The notes below the pieces were generated by a model. That model saw only the letters and a list, made by a program, of their open reading frames with translations, did not search any database and was not told where the DNA came from. Below, in pieces: positions 9,933 through 23,312 of a stretch of DNA of 64,000 nucleotides. The translations under genes and the position numbers were made by a program. Origin of the DNA: Lytechinus variegatus (Eukaryota > Echinodermata > Echinoidea > Temnopleuroida > Toxopneustidae); the NCBI RefSeq assembly GCF_018143015.1, contig NC_054740.1, positions 69,093,356 through 69,157,355 of the forward strand, given 5' to 3'. Within the stretch, counting starts at the first letter, position 1. Every line of letters starts with the position of its first letter.

Positions 9933-10447
9933 GCAAGTTTTGCATTGTTTATGATAATTATCTAGGGCTACACACATCTAGGGCATTTTTTTCATTGCAT
10001 TAAACTGCTTACATGTATGTAGAATTCATGATTTTTTTTTGGAATATCAGAGCCTATTGCACAGTGCACTAAGATCTGAAGAATTCCCTTTATACTCAAT
10101 TTTCTGTGCAATATTTTAATGCAAATGTGTGAGCGTATTTTGGCATTGTAGCCAACCCGGGCAACAAGTAGCCGGTGCTTGCACTGGGTGCTGTTGTATT
10201 GTGCTGTGAATACCCAAGATGCTATGCCAGCATGACATTAACATCACAAATGTAAAATTATGCATTACTATTTTGAATGGGTTGGAACTATTACTTTAAG
10301 TGGCAATGCATGAATGACAACTTTGAGTTATTCCAGTTGAGAGGGAGGAGATTCTATACTAGACGAATGAATATTAATTCGTCTATTGCCTTTTGGATTA
10401 TGCTACATAAATGAACAATATTCATGGGCCCATACTCTGAAGTCGGG

Positions 10448-11039
10448 TTTAAAGGAAACCAAAACCCAAGAAGAGAAGCAATATTATTTGAAAAAGTAAA
10501 ATGAGAGAACAATTTAAAACAAGCTAGTTTTATCAAAATCGGTTATAAAATAAGCGAGTTATGGGCATTTAAAAAGTCTTGTTGTACTTTCTATGGGGAT
10601 CCTCAAATTGGCAAACCTGCTTCAAAATGGCTGATTTTGTGGACAACACTCCACTTGTTTTGTACTCAAATTTTCAGATTTTTCCCTTTATTTTACATAT
10701 TTCACATTATCTCCTCCTGACCTTGACATATGTGGTGTGAATTATATTTTCCCATAACATATATTATACTCAGAATGAGGCAATATGCAATTTTAAAGAT
10801 AATAGTAAAAAGTTGTGTAAAAAACAAATTGAGAGTTGTCCACAAAATCAGCAATCTTGAAGCATGTTTGCCAATTTGAGGATCCCCATAGAAAGTACAA
10901 CAAGACTTTTTAAACGTCCATAACTTGCTTATTTCACAACCGATTTTGATGAAACTTGTTTTAAAATGTTCCTCTCATTTTACCCTGCAATAAGATTGCT
11001 TCTCATCTTGGGTTTTGGTTTCCTTTAAAGTTGTGGTTT
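10448..11039. mobile_element. MITE with about 200-bp inverted repeats
   Basis: The ends are TTTAAAGGAAACCAAAACCC and its reverse complement. Arms of about 200 bp contain TCAAAATCGGTTATAAAATA, the signature shared with the elements at 29152, 48531 and 56821. The centre is unrelated AT-rich sequence with no gene. Confidence 0.85.
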
Positions 11040-11606
11040 TACTATGGATAGCCAATTGTTACATAAATCATTTATAGTAGAGATATCATATTTCAGCTCA
11101 TTTGGCTCTGAAATCATTCATACTTGTCTAGGAAGTATAAATAGATGATTGTCTTCACCATTGAAGAATCAGGAAAGAGCACAGTAATATACAACTTAAT
11201 AAATATTTGGAAATTTTTGGCTTCCCATAATTTGGGCACAGAGCTAGACCATGGTCTAAGTTAAACCTGACTCCAGAATAGGGGCCTTAGTTTTAGTTTC
11301 GTTTTTTTTTCCTAACCCTAACCTAGTCCTAGCTCAACTTCTATTTACACTCCTAAACTCACATCATGGTCTAGGGCCAGGACACAGCAAAAAAATTGCA
11401 AGACCCATCGTTCAAACTTCAACATGTCTGATCTCTACAATTGGTACCCAATGATCTTGAGACTGGTTGGAATTGAAAGGCATCTGTCGGTAGTCCATTT
11501 GTCTCAGTGCAAACCTCTATTTATTTTCTATGTACAGGTGTCTCAGTACAATGAATATTTTCAAAAATGAAATGTTTAGAATGATATTTTGTTATTTTAC
11601 TTGCAG

Positions 11607-11786
11607 TCATGTCACCTAGTGTACAACATGGATGCATCCCTAAATGGTGTAAACCATCTACCAAGTTTAAATGATTCATCTGGGACAAGGGAGCCCAACA
11701 GGAAGCATGGAATATGGAGCTAAATGATGGAGAATGAACTCGACTCACTCAAGAAAAGGCCAAGAGATATGTCACCAGAACCAGTG
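11607..11786 (+). other. Exon-like segment, copy 2 of three
   Basis: Acceptor TTATTTTACTTGCAG and donor AGTG/GTAAGTTTT flank 180 bp. Upstream intron sequence (CATTTGTCTCA...CTATGTACA...GATATTTTGTT) matches that before copy 3 at 16343, and the 3' part matches copy 1. No conserved coding frame is apparent. Confidence 0.4.
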
Positions 11787-12129
11787 GTAAGTTTTGCAGT
11801 GCTTATGACTATAATCCATATAGGGCATTTTAGCAGTGCATTAAAGTGCTTTTTATATTTGGTTTGTCTGACAATATCAGAGCATATTGCACGATGCACA
11901 AGATCTGAATAATTCCCCTCATATGCAACTTGCTGTGCAATGTAATACAAATAATGCTAATTTGTGAGCAGGTGGTGTATTTACATTCCATCTTAATTGT
12001 TAATGACCTCGCAGTTCAAGAGGTCAAGTCTCCTTTCTGTTACAATATGACAACACAGGTATCTACACACTATGTTCCTATTAAAGTAAAATGCATGCCA
12101 TAACTCTTTCAAAGAATGTGGATTGAATC

Positions 12130-12195
12130 TCAGTTTAATGATAATAATAATATAGGGTATTTATATTGCGCACATATCCACCTTGTGAGGTGCTC
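12130..12195 (-). repeat. SINE 3'-tail fragment
   Basis: The minus strand reads GCGCAATATAAATACCCTAT followed by ATT repeats. This is the widespread tail of tRNA-related SINEs in marine invertebrates. The head is missing. Confidence 0.55.
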
Positions 12196-12327
12196 AAGGC
12201 ACTCCTATATTACCAGGCTAAGCTAGGTGTTCACAGCTTCAGTCAATATAATTATAATAGTATTCAACATTTATATAGCACTTTAATATATACAAAAAAC
12301 CCCTTTCCACTTTAGACATACAGAAAT

Positions 12328-12498
12328 GACTTTGACAAGGGGAGACCACCAGGACGTCCCCCTCCCAGATGGAGGGACCAAGTCAGACGAGATGTGGGTC
12401 TCCCTCTACTGGATGCTGTAGACCTAGCCCAGGGTAGAACTGAGTGGAAAAGGATCACCCATAGGAGAGGGAGGAGACACACTGTCCTATGCACATAA
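12328..12498 (+). pseudogene. C-terminal fragment of a non-LTR retrotransposon (LINE) ORF2
   Basis: A 56-codon frame ends at TAA 12496-12498. It contains KGRPPGRPPPRWRDQVRRD, then AVDLAQGRTEWKRI and an Arg-rich end. The pattern GRPxxRWxDxVxxD...AxDRxxWR is the usual last segment of endonuclease/reverse-transcriptase polyproteins. The catalytic domains are absent, consistent with a 5'-truncated copy or a fragment. Confidence 0.65.
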
Positions 12499-14489
12499 GT
12501 CGGTAAGTCAGTCAATATATACAATAGTTTTAAGTGCTACATACTATTACTCTAGCTTTAGTATGGCTACCCTGATCAGACGCTTGATTATTCAAGGTTT
12601 TTGGGGCCTGTTTCAAAATTTTCATAATTATGGTGGACAGACTTTGATAGAAAAGACTGCTGTCATTTCTGTTCTGTGGTTGATACAGCAGGGTTGATAT
12701 TATTGTGCATGTAGTTGGTTTACTTGGGAAATCAAGACATGATGATGTCTTCCCAGGTTACATCTCTAAGGGTGTGTTTATGCTTCCTCTGTGTAGACAG
12801 AATCAGCGTTTTCAAACGTCGTTTCAGAGCACCGATCTCAAACGTGGTTCTGGGGGTGCTGTTCATGCTTAATTTTTCAGAGGCGTAATCGCGATCTGCA
12901 GCTGGCTTTTCAGCGTAATTTTTGTTGAGCAGGAAAGCGAGGTCATTTTGGGCATGCCCTTCTTCGAAAGGTTTTGTTACGGTCGACTATTATTTCAGCT
13001 TCGAACAATTTTCTATCTTAAGTAATTGCATGGAGCTACTTCACCTAGCTGTAGAATTTTCACCATGGTGAGGATAATAGTAAGCTAAAATAAGAATATC
13101 ACACTATGCATACCTGTATCTATTTGTTTATGCTACTTGGACTTTTGGCTCAGCGATTTCTCCTCATCATAACCCATGTTCCATTTTTTGGTTGTTGAAT
13201 TAGAGGTATAGTAATAGTGATAGTGCTTAACTTAAAGGGGAATGAAACCTTTGGAACAAGTGGGCTTGTTTGGAAAGAGAAAAATCAAAGAATAAGATCA
13301 AAGAGACATTATGAAAGATTTCTGCCTAAATGAGACAGAAAATCGTGTACAACTCTTAAACGCACACACAGGTCACGGAGTGACCCTGAGTGCAAACAGC
13401 TGACTGTGTTACAACTTAGGGGTGATAAATTTTCACAATAGGGGTGATCAAACTCACTGGAGGGACTTTAATTCACTTATAACAAAGAAATGTGCACTAC
13501 AGTACTCCTGTTGAATGCTCTGATGAAAATTATATGAGTTTCACATTCATTTGAAGGGGAGGACAAGATTATTGTATATCGAGTGCATTATACATAAATC
13601 ATACTACCATTGCGACCCCTGCCTGGCCGATGGTTCAGGCATGACGATCCTGAGTGACGTCACCGATAGAGACCTCAAATGCCAGGAGAGCCTATTCGAC
13701 AACTAACTTCATCTAAAAAACACGTATTGAAGATAACATCCAATGGGGAAATGGCTTTCATTTTCATGAAATATACATTCCATTCTTCAATAAATCTTTC
13801 ACCCCGTCGTTAACTGCCCATTCATTCTCGAGCAATGGGAGAATGAATACAGAGTGTCTCAAATTTTGTGTGAAAAAAGGTGCATTTTCCATAGAACTTC
13901 TGCCAAAAAGCAATGCGTAAGGGAAAGATTAGCCCCAAAACACGAATAGATGAGTTAATCAAATGGGATGAATCATAAAAATCAGTGAAATATAGTTTCT
14001 CCTGTACTCATTACTGAATACCCCGACTTGATACGATTAATTTTTCCCCCTCTCCATCAACTTTTAAGAAAAAGGGTGCATATTTTCATAAAAATATCAT
14101 GTGTTATATCGACGGACGCTCGTGCGTACGAGCAGGAGGAAGTCAAATGTCTCGTATTTTTCATAATGTCTGAGAAAAATCAGAGAAATAACGAGAAAGT
14201 AATGAGCATTTGAATATTGCGATCACTAATGCTATGGAGATCCCTATTGGCAATGCGACAAAGATGTGAACAACATGTGAACAACTTTCCCTGTGAGGAA
14301 CTATAAAATACCCCTAAAATGTCCTTTTTTTGCTCTTTCTTATATTGATACGAACTCTTTATCCATAATTTATTCTTTAAAAATCCATATTACATGCCCT
14401 CTTATAGAAAGAATACATGATCTACGGATAGATGTGATAAAAGAGGCAGTTTAAGTGAAATATAAAGAAAAATGGGAAAGTTTTTTTCC
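12499..14489. other. Noncoding stretch with probable old mobile-element sequence
   Basis: 12760-12990 (GGGTGTGTTTATGCTTCCTC..., TCAAACGTGGTTCTGGGGGT) and 13238-13680 (GGGGAATGAAACCTTTGGAA...) have the look of old dispersed elements, but I could not find their paired ends. No gene is supported. Confidence 0.35.
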
Positions 14490-14872
14490 GACGGCGGCGG
14501 TGTCAACATTGAAATCTTAACCAAGATTAAGTTTTTGAACTCTCATCATAACTTAAAAATTATATGGACCTAGTTCATGAATCTTGGACATAAGGGTAAT
14601 CAAGTATTACTGAACATCCTGCCTGAGTTTCGGGTCATATGACCAAGGTCAAAGGTTATTTAGGGTCAATGAACTTAGAATATGTTGGGGGAATCAATAT
14701 CGAAATCGTAACCAAGGTTAATTTTTTGAAATGTTGTCATAACTTCGAAAGTATATGGACCTAGTTCATAAAACATAGATATAAGGGTGATAGTGTATCA
14801 CTGAAGATACTGCATGAGTTTCAGGTCACATAATTAAGGTTAAATGTCACTTATGGTCAACAAACTTTGGTC
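14490..14872. repeat. Two-monomer satellite-like repeat, about 182 bp per unit
   Basis: CAACATTGAAATCTTAACCA (14513) and CAATATCGAAATCGTAACCA (14695) begin parallel units. Each contains TATGGACCTAGTTCAT and GAGTTTCxGGTCACAT. This monomer type is common as a dispersed satellite in marine invertebrates (established pattern; identity not searched). Confidence 0.7.
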
Positions 14873-15569
14873 ATGTTAGGGTTATTTGAGGTATTTCATA
14901 TTACGACTGAAACGATGTTATCTCACAGAACCATCACTACATAAACCACAACAAAACATCAAAGTTGAAGAAGCAGGGGCTTGATTTGAATGGATTTTCA
15001 TCTCTATTTACAAAGACAAAAGAATCATGTTCTGTATTGACCCTTCATGCATATTTCTGCTCATTTTGCAGCTTTTCAATTCAGACCTTATCCAACACTT
15101 TTGAATCCTGCTCTTTTCGTGATGGCATGATCATAACAAGCAGGGTATCATTTTAAAGAAAATTAAATGATCGTTTGAATTATATCAAATATGCATTGTG
15201 TGTAATTGGGAGTTAGGAGAAATTAATAGCCAAATTCAGATTTCCAAACTTTTTTTTGAGGGGTTTTTAGTGTTTTCTTCTGTGAATAATATTCATTAGC
15301 TATTTTCAAAGGAAGCACTGCTGCTATATCGCATTGCGTAATGCAGGCGAGACTGCCAGAGGCGTTCCACTTTTTTTTTTTGGGGGGGGGAGCAAATTAC
15401 ACAAAATAATAGTAAACAAATAATCATTGTGTGCACCAGTCTTTTTCTTGCTATTATGCATATTCAATTAGTGACTGCTTATTGCCAAATCATTTAATAA
15501 ATCACTTGGAGTATTATCATTAATCTTTTCACTAAATACTATTTATTTTTTATGTCATTTTTTCTGTAG

Positions 15570-15653
15570 CATTGTAACAAGGCCGGAGAATGCTCGAGGA
15601 GGAATGAACAGAGGCTAAGGAGACAAAAAATGCTGCGAAAGCACTGGTTAAAT
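15570..15653 (+). CDS. Candidate coding exon (28 codons), unknown product
   Basis: Acceptor CATTTTTTCTGTAG, exactly 84 open bases, then donor AAAT/GTAAGTTA. Phase-0 translation begins HCNKAGECSRRNEQRLRRQK and is basic. Good splice signals and a whole-codon length favour a real exon, but no family is recognised and neighbouring exons in the same frame were not identified. Confidence 0.35.
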
Positions 15654-16342
15654 GTAAGTTAAGAGCATACGTCTTTAATCTGGTGACAATCCGTGCTACC
15701 GACTATACAGCGAGCAGGCCTCATTACCCAGAATTAATCACAATTCTTTGAGCAACAAATACTGTAATCATAGACAGATTTTCAGGTCATTTCTATGGAA
15801 TGATATAATGTATGTAGAATTTCAAACTTTTTTTATTTCCATCTCGCTTGAAGTGTAACGTCTATAATTTTTTTCATTGATACATAAAGTGTTCAAAGCA
15901 CACTGCAAAGGTGGAATGATATCACACAATATATCCAGATAAATAAATGTTTTTCAAAATATCTATTATTTATTGAAAGAGTGCACATTACATTACAATT
16001 GCATTCAAAAGTAACTTGGACATTATACATGTACATTTTTTTAAAGATCAGCTAATTTCTGTGTGGACAGTGAAGAAAAAAGGTCATTTGTGGAACATAG
16101 TCAACCAAAGTGATGTGGAAGAAGAAAAAAAATGACATGTCTGAAAAGAGATTACTGACACATATCAAAGATGCATGTGTACAAGACTGTAAATACAACA
16201 AACTGTAAAAAGGGAAAGAAGACACATCAAGTGGTAGTGCATTTGTCTCAAAACAAGCTTCCATTTATTTCCTATGTACATGTGTCACCGTATGATGAAT
16301 GTTTTATGAATGATATTTTGTTCTTTCACTTTACACATGCAG

Positions 16343-16510
16343 CCATGTCTTCACTATCTACCAAGTTTAAATGAGAGTGACAGTCTACCAGAGACGAGGA
16401 CATGGCACTATTCTTAAATCTTCATCTACACACAGTGTCTGATGTTAACCCTCTACCAAGTTTAAATGAGAGTGACAGCCTACCAGAGATGAGGACATGA
16501 CACCATTCTA
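16343..16510 (+). other. Exon-like segment, copy 3 of three, with an internal tandem duplication
   Basis: Acceptor TTTACACATGCAG is followed by CTACCAAGTTTAAATGAGAG, present twice about 90 bp apart. CTACCAAGTTTAAATGA also occurs in the 11607 copy. The reading frame is interrupted, so noncoding exon or repeat is more likely than coding. Confidence 0.35.
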
Positions 16511-18197
16511 GAATCTTCATCTACACAGAATGTCTTGTGTATTGGTAGTTTTGTGAAGTATGATAAAAAAGAGACATTTGGCACATTTGGTTAATAATCT
16601 TCCCAGTACCATTATCACAACTTTCTAAATAATTTATTATAATCTCAAAGATTGCAATTGTAATTGAATTCTCAGAGTAATTGATTTTAAATCCTGGTTA
16701 AAGTTAATACTTGCTCTAAATACCTTATTGTTTTTTGCTATCTGTGGTACAAATGTTTGCAATAATTCGCTATTTCTAATCAATATCATTGTGGCATGCC
16801 CAAGCACAAATCAGGATAGTTGTTTTACATTTGCAAACCATCACCAGGGCTCATTTTCTAGGGTGTTTTTTTTTTTCAATTTAATTTGGGATAATTTATC
16901 ATGTAAATCACACTGAATGAACTGAATGTCTCTTCAAACTTCATGCCAATTTATTAAAATCTGTTTTAGTATCAAATGCATGTATGTGACTGGCATATCT
17001 ATGCATTAACTCATGAACCTATTTAGTTATCTTTATTTTATGATAACATTCTTATAGCTTCAATGGGCAGGTCCAAGCGATTTTTTAATGTACTTATTGA
17101 TTTTATCAAATGCCTGCTTTGTTTCTTGCAAAGAATGGTTTCTTGGAGTAAATATTTTACTGAACCCTATATAACTGGGGGATGCTTATTTCACACCCTA
17201 CCCCCAACATTGTTCTTGGTAAGTTTTTTTTCCAGGTGAATGCGTATCCTAAGACTAAATTTGCATCTCCATTTCATCAGAGCATGTCAGACGCTAACTT
17301 GCTATAAAAAAAAAAAAAAAAAAACCTTACATGTATGATTGAAATTTTTTGAGTTTTTTTTCGATGATTTCATTGAATGAATAATCAAAAACATGAATTC
17401 AAAGAACAGAGAAATCCATTAGAAATTTCAAAAGAAATTATATATGTAGCATTTTTTTTTGTACTGCCATTTTCTTAATGTACATTTGATAATTAAAAGT
17501 ACTTCCAGATGCTGAATTTCAATGTAATTGCCAGATCCCGTCCCTCCCCCCCCCCCCCCCCGGCTCTTCAATATCAAACTAGCCTTAGGTATATAGGGTT
17601 GGAATAGGGTTAAGGTTGGAAATACATGTAGTCATTGTGAGGCTCATGCTTCATTAGAATTCAGATTATGTGGTGATTAGGCCTTGGAGATATTTGTAGA
17701 GTTAACTTGTTTTGCAACTTCATCTTGATGAAGTTTGTATTTATGTTGAGGTCTAAAAAAATTGTTGTGTTCATTAGCCTTTTATCAGAAAGTTTAGTCA
17801 GTCAGTCAGTTTTGTTTTCTAAGATACCTTTGCTGCAGCGCTGCACAAAGGAAATCTTGAATTGAATGATTTATATATGCAGTCAAACTTTTTCAAAACG
17901 CTTTAAGATGCTTTTTAAAGTAATTGATTGCAAATTTGAGCAAATTCTTCTCTAAAATCTTATATTTTCTCACAAAAGCATTGCTTTTGAATAATTTGGG
18001 TCTGCGAAAAAAAGTATAAAATAGCTACCGTTTTCATTGCATTTTTTGGTCAGTGGGACCAGAGCGATAAAACCATTTTTTAGGCGTTATTTTGTGTTGA
18101 CTATTCTGCAAAAGTGGATCCAAAGGTTTTCCAGAGTTTTTCCCTACTGAGTTTTATCTCTGGTTTTTTACCCTGGACCTACTTGTCGTAGAATTTT
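16511..18197. other. Noncoding stretch with homopolymer tracts
   Basis: Contains an A-run near 17307 and a C-run near 17547. No supported gene or paired repeat. Confidence 0.45.
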
Positions 18198-18392
18198 TAA
18201 CACCCCCCCCCCACATATTTTGTGCATGACACTTTCCTAATACTGATATTTCTATACATGTTAATTTTTTTTTCAAACTTTGTCAATTATTAACACTCCC
18301 CCCTCTCCCTGGTATTTTGTGCATAACTCTCTTCTAATTCTTATTTTTCTATGCATGTTAATATTTTCTTTTTACTTTGTCAATTATAACAC
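18198..18392. repeat. Two-copy tandem duplication, about 100 bp per unit
   Basis: Both halves run: CACCCCCCC / CTCCCTGG, then ATTTTGTGCATxAC, CTAAT, TATxCATGTTAAT and CTTTGTCAATTATxA. Divergence is about 15%. Confidence 0.65.
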
Positions 18393-19091
18393 AAAAAAAT
18401 TCCAAATATGTAAAGTTTTTATTTCAAAATTTTTAATGCACAGAAAACCATGAATTTATTGTTTTTGTTTAGGCTTATCAGCAACAGAGGTTATTACAGG
18501 CTAATTCTGTCAATTTCTGTTCACTATGTGACAAACTTATACAATTTTCATGTGCATACAGAATACATTTTTATGATTAAGAGGAATCAATGTCATTTAC
18601 ATAAATTGAAAAGGATGAAGATCCATGTATTTTTCCTTTTCGGGCCGCGGAATATCAGCTTTAACATTAATGGTAAAAGCTGTTTATGATCAAAGAGCTA
18701 ATTTTCATAAATAATTCATATGCACCCCCCCCCCACCATAGTTCCAAACTTGTATTGTAATTGGAAATGTTTGATCCTTGAAAATTTTGACGTTTAATAG
18801 CAAAACGTTTATAAATAGTTATAAACTGACTAAAATCCGTAGTAGAGTGCGATCCATCAATGCGGTGATCTATTCATTTTCCAAACCTAACTGGGAAAGT
18901 GGAAGTGATGTTTGGTCATATCTAAAAATATTGAGCTGGTGAAACACCCCTCCGATTTGTTTCTTATGTTAGATGTACATGTATGTCAGATAGCTTGGAC
19001 CTGCCCTAGAGAGTGATTTTCTTTATTATATGCATGTACTTGCTTTGTATTGATTTTATGTTTTTTTGTTTTTTCTTGAAAAAAAAATGTA

Positions 19092-19320
19092 AGACCGGCA
19101 GCCCAGAAGATTCATTCAAGTTACAGGACCATAGCAGTTGACCTCAGTCGATGGTGGTAGGCCCTGAACCTTGCAAACATGGCTTCCTGTCTGGTTTGAG
19201 CTGGGATCTTCCTGCCAGAATCACACAATATGTGACATCACTACCAAGAGATCTACTTTTCAGTGTGCAGAAAAGAGCACCGGACACTGCTGTGCATGGT
19301 ATACAACATCTAACGTGTAA
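19092..19320 (+). repeat. Dispersed element, forward copy
   Basis: CAGCCCAGAAGATTCATTCA, AGAATCACACAATATGTGAC and CTACTTTTCAGTGTGCAGAA occur in the same order, in reverse complement, at 23098-23312. Identity is about 70%. It is probably a SINE or MITE family. The small open frames over it are not supported. Confidence 0.65.
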
Positions 19321-20380
19321 GTGCTTTATTGGTGATTTTAATGATATTCTGTGTAGCCTAGAGCAAGTAAGACGATGCATTTGGTTTTCCAGCAATTATT
19401 ACTTTTAAGGGTTCCTTTTATCTTAACATTACCTGTCAATCCATTAATTGCCATCTTTCTTCATATACCTCTCTGTATATGTATTATCTGCCCCAGACCT
19501 GTTGGTCTATAAATTAATCTTTCTTTCACTCCTTTTCAACATGATATTTGCTATGACTGATATAATAGTGTGCTAAGAAGAGATAACGAAATTCCAATTC
19601 TTTTACGAGGAAATTTATATATTCAGAAACATTACTCTCATTACTTACTTACAGAAATGGAATAGGGCCGTGTGAATAATTTTGCAATGAATTTTTTCCC
19701 CTTTTCTGTACCTGTTAACTTTTTTTGGCAAATACTCTCCATTCACCATAAAATTCATGTTTGTGACGTTTGCTGAGTGTGTATCCATCATGAAGTTACA
19801 GAAATGCGCAGAGATAGCGGCCTGCATTTTAAGGATTGTGTGATTGTAGGTAGATTCTCGATATCGGTTCGTCTGCCAAAAAGGTATTGTACCTACTCAA
19901 AATTCACATATTAAATTTTAACCAATTTTCACGAGGATGTGCGCTCCAATAGATCTTCCACAAAAGGATCCTTCATTCACAACAATACATGTTAGTCTGG
20001 AATCTAGTTTCAGAAGCGCAATGTCAAATTTTCTATCTTGCCGGCAGTTGTCATTTACTTTTCATCCCTTTGTACAAGACCATTGCCATTGTTGTTTTTC
20101 AAGTTTACCCTAATGGGACTTTTGCACGTTTGTCAAATTTCATCGATGGAGTGGTTCAGCCAAGACAGCTTTGAGGCTTGGTGACAGGATCAAGAACTGG
20201 TTTTCGCTCCAAATTGACCCATGTAGCCATTTGTTTCTTCACAAAGAAGAGAAGAGAGGAATTGGTCTCTGTCTGATGAGAGAGTTGCTGACTTCAAGAA
20301 ATTTGTTTCCTTTGCATGTCAATGAGACATCTTTGTACTTGGTATTTGGAAATCTGCTACTGTTGTGATAATCCATAAAC
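19321..20380. other. Noncoding stretch, nothing supported
   Basis: No exon with paired splice signals, no RNA gene and no clear repeat was seen. Confidence 0.4.
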
Positions 20381-20836
20381 CTAGCCCTAACTTACCAGGG
20401 GGGGTCATTTTGATTCCCTCGACATTTTTTCCCAATAAATCTGCGGTGCAAATTATTTTGACAGAGCTTTTCGCTGAATTCTCACACTTTCAAGTCTCGT
20501 GCAAATTTTGAGATGCCCAGGTACATGGCTTAGAAATTATGTAACAGGGCATGTCAGACCAAAAATTGCCCAAAAGTGATTTTTATGTACAAAGTCAATA
20601 CAAAATGTGTTTTCTGCTAAAATTCTTAAATGATGCTTTTTGTAGCTGAAAGAATGTCATGGACAAATTTTGGCAAAAAATCATTAAAAACAAAGAGCCA
20701 AAAAACAAAGAAATACAAATGAAATTTGAAAAAAAAAAATAAAGATCAATTTTGGTACAAGATTTTTTTTTATTCATTATTCTTATATGCTCTAGAGAAT
20801 ATTTTCACCAAAATAGCCCAGGTAAGTTAGGGTTAG
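20381..20836. mobile_element. Nonautonomous element with 16-bp TIRs
   Basis: CTAGCCCTAACTTACC at 20381-20396 pairs with GGTAAGTTAGGGTTAG at 20821-20836, one mismatch. The interior is AT-rich and noncoding. Confidence 0.6.
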
Positions 20837-21459
20837 ATACTGTCTGACCAAGAGGAATGGTACTCTTGTCAGCTTCCAAGTGATAGCTTTGTAACATCAT
20901 GCAAGTTGCACATTAATTGGGACATTCAAATACTGATGGATTACAGTATGAGGCGTTTGTGACTTTGTTTTACTCATGTAAGGTGCCAAACAGATGATCT
21001 GGAAGTCTCTTCCTCAGGATACATTGGAAGTCTTATCCTGTGTGATAAAAAAATTGCATTCATTCCTTTAGCTGGAATTGTGTGAAAGTGGTTGCTATGT
21101 CTGATGGAACTTGGCATACCTGATTAGGTTGTAGTCAGGGATTCACTCATTTGTGTCATAGAGGATGTTGACATGGCCTACGAGGAGCCACAGTGGGATG
21201 TCTCTTCAAGACTTGAGTCCTGACCGTGATGATTTATGCAGGAGGCTTGTAATTCCATCACCCGCATGAAGGAGCCAGAGCAGAACAACTCTAGGAGACT
21301 TGACCATGGTGATCAATGAAAGAGCTAGCTTGTCATACCTTGAATAGCCTCAGCAGCATCCTCACATGTGGCAAGGAATAAAGGGAAATCTACCCTCTTA
21401 AAAACCCAGTTTTTAAAGTTTCTGCATGAAGATAAGTAGTGCAATTAGGTGACCTCTTT
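20837..21459. other. Noncoding stretch with a short degenerate duplication
   Basis: AGGAGCCACAGTGGGATGTC near 21183 and AGGAGCCAGAGCAGAACAAC near 21270 start two similar blocks, each leading to GACCxTGxTGATxxATG. Short frames starting at ATG end quickly. Nothing else is evident. Confidence 0.4.
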
Positions 21460-21865
21460 CTGGTTGATTATTCCAACTATTAATGGCCTTTGAGCTAAAG
21501 ATATCATTTCCTACATCAGTTTGGACCAAGTTTTGGGAATCTTATTGGATGTGATTCTGACATTTGACATTGCTCCTCTGGTAGAATGTTCCAACTCTCA
21601 GTACACTTTGGCTAAAGAAACGATTTCCTACATCCCGTCTGGATTGAGTTTTGGACATTTTGTTGGATGCTATCCCTGAAATTTCGACATAGAGCTATGG
21701 TAGATTTTCCAACTCTCAGTAAGAAATGGTTTTCTACATCCAGTCTTGAATGAGTTTTCAAAATTTTATTCAGTGCTGTCTCAGATATTTCTTAAGTGAC
21801 ATGTTTTCCTTTGGAATTAGTTTGAGAAATTTTATGGGTGCAGTCTCTGAATTTGACATTGCGTT
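21460..21865. repeat. Degenerate tandem repeat, about 110 bp per unit
   Basis: Units contain TTCCAACTxTxxxT, ATTTCCTACATC, GGAxTxAGTTTTG, TTATTGGATG and CTGACATTTGACATTGC with strong drift; three to four copies are discernible. Confidence 0.55.
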
Positions 21866-23097
21866 TCTTGACTAGGATACATGCATTGTACTGTTATGAT
21901 TGACAGGGATTATCAACTATTGTGGGACATAAAGTGGACTTCCTCAGGACAAGCCTATGTTGAGGTCCCAATCTTATCTAGATTCACATATCATTTTAAT
22001 GTTGTGTACCTTTCTCTCAGAGTTCATGGTGGAGTGATGGAGAAGTAGCAATCACAAACATTTGATTTCTTTATGGTGGTGAATAAATGCATTGGGAGAA
22101 AAGGAAGTCGAAAAAAAAACAATGGAGATGAATACAAATTGTTTTCTAAATTTATTAACAAAAATACAGTGTTCGTTGAAACACACTACATAATCTACAG
22201 AAAAGGGGGTTTATTTATTGCAAAATTATGATACATTCCAATTGCTCATTTGAAAAGAAAAAGCCCCCCCCCCCCAAAAAAAAAAGAGAAGCAAATAAAC
22301 TAGATAATAAAATAAGTAAAATAAATGAATAACAAAAATGTTGATAGTAAATAATAAACCAAATCAGCCTAAGTAATAAAATATATAGAATAATTGGATG
22401 ATAAACAATAGTAATCATAAGTACTAATCCAAATTAACCAATTAAAAGAAACTAAGATACATCAAATGAATTATTTGATGAAAAGTAAAATATTATGAAT
22501 TGATAATTAACAAATTGATTTCAAAGTTTTAGTTTGAAAGCTAAATAGATATTTAAAAATGAATATGATGGAATTAAGTAGAACATTGTTATATCAGTCA
22601 TGAATAATAAATGTTGTAAATATGTGAAATTATGGAAGACTGGCAGATATGGGGAGCATTCATGAACAGTTGTCAATAATCAAACATTACTGACTTATTG
22701 GCTCTAAGCCAATCAGAAACAGGTATTTACTGTCAGTAAAATAACTGAATAAAAAAAAATCTTCATGAAAAGCTTCCCTGGATGAATAGTACAGGGAGGT
22801 ATGGAGAAAGAGCACAATTAGTGGAGTAACTGGGTCATCTTGGAGAAAATTGGAGGGGAGGGGGAATTGGTTGTAGGTCCAATTGAAGGGAAAAAACGGG
22901 TGATAGCTTTTTTTATAGGATGAATAGAACAAAGGAGATCAACTGAATCATTGGTATGGAAAAGGAGGGGGGGGGGGGGGGGGGGGCAAGAAGGGGAGGG
23001 GGTGAAAAGGGGGATACTGAATGCATTGTCTTGCCTACTCTTTGCTACACAAAGTATTGTTAAAATTGATAATAAAGCACCTGCATTAAAGATGTAT
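21866..23097. other. Noncoding, AT-rich stretch with C10 and G-run tracts
   Basis: A C-run lies near 22266 and a long G-run near 22966-22986. No gene is supported. Confidence 0.45.
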
Positions 23098-23312
23098 ATA
23101 TCATGCTTGGCAGTGTCCAGTGCCCTGTTCTGTGCACTTGAAAAGTAGACTCTTTGTAGTGGTGTCATGTATTGTGTGATTCTGTCAAGAAGACCCCCGC
23201 TCAGATCGGGCTGTTGGTCAGTTTGTGAGGTTTGGGAGTCTGCTCCATTGAATCAAGGGGTCTATTGCTATGGAAACCTGTAAACTTGAATGAATCTTCT
23301 GGGCTGCTGGTC
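23098..23312 (-). repeat. Dispersed element, reverse copy
   Basis: Reverse-complement relative of 19092-19320. Together they form a divergent inverted pair about 3.8 kb apart. Confidence 0.65.
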
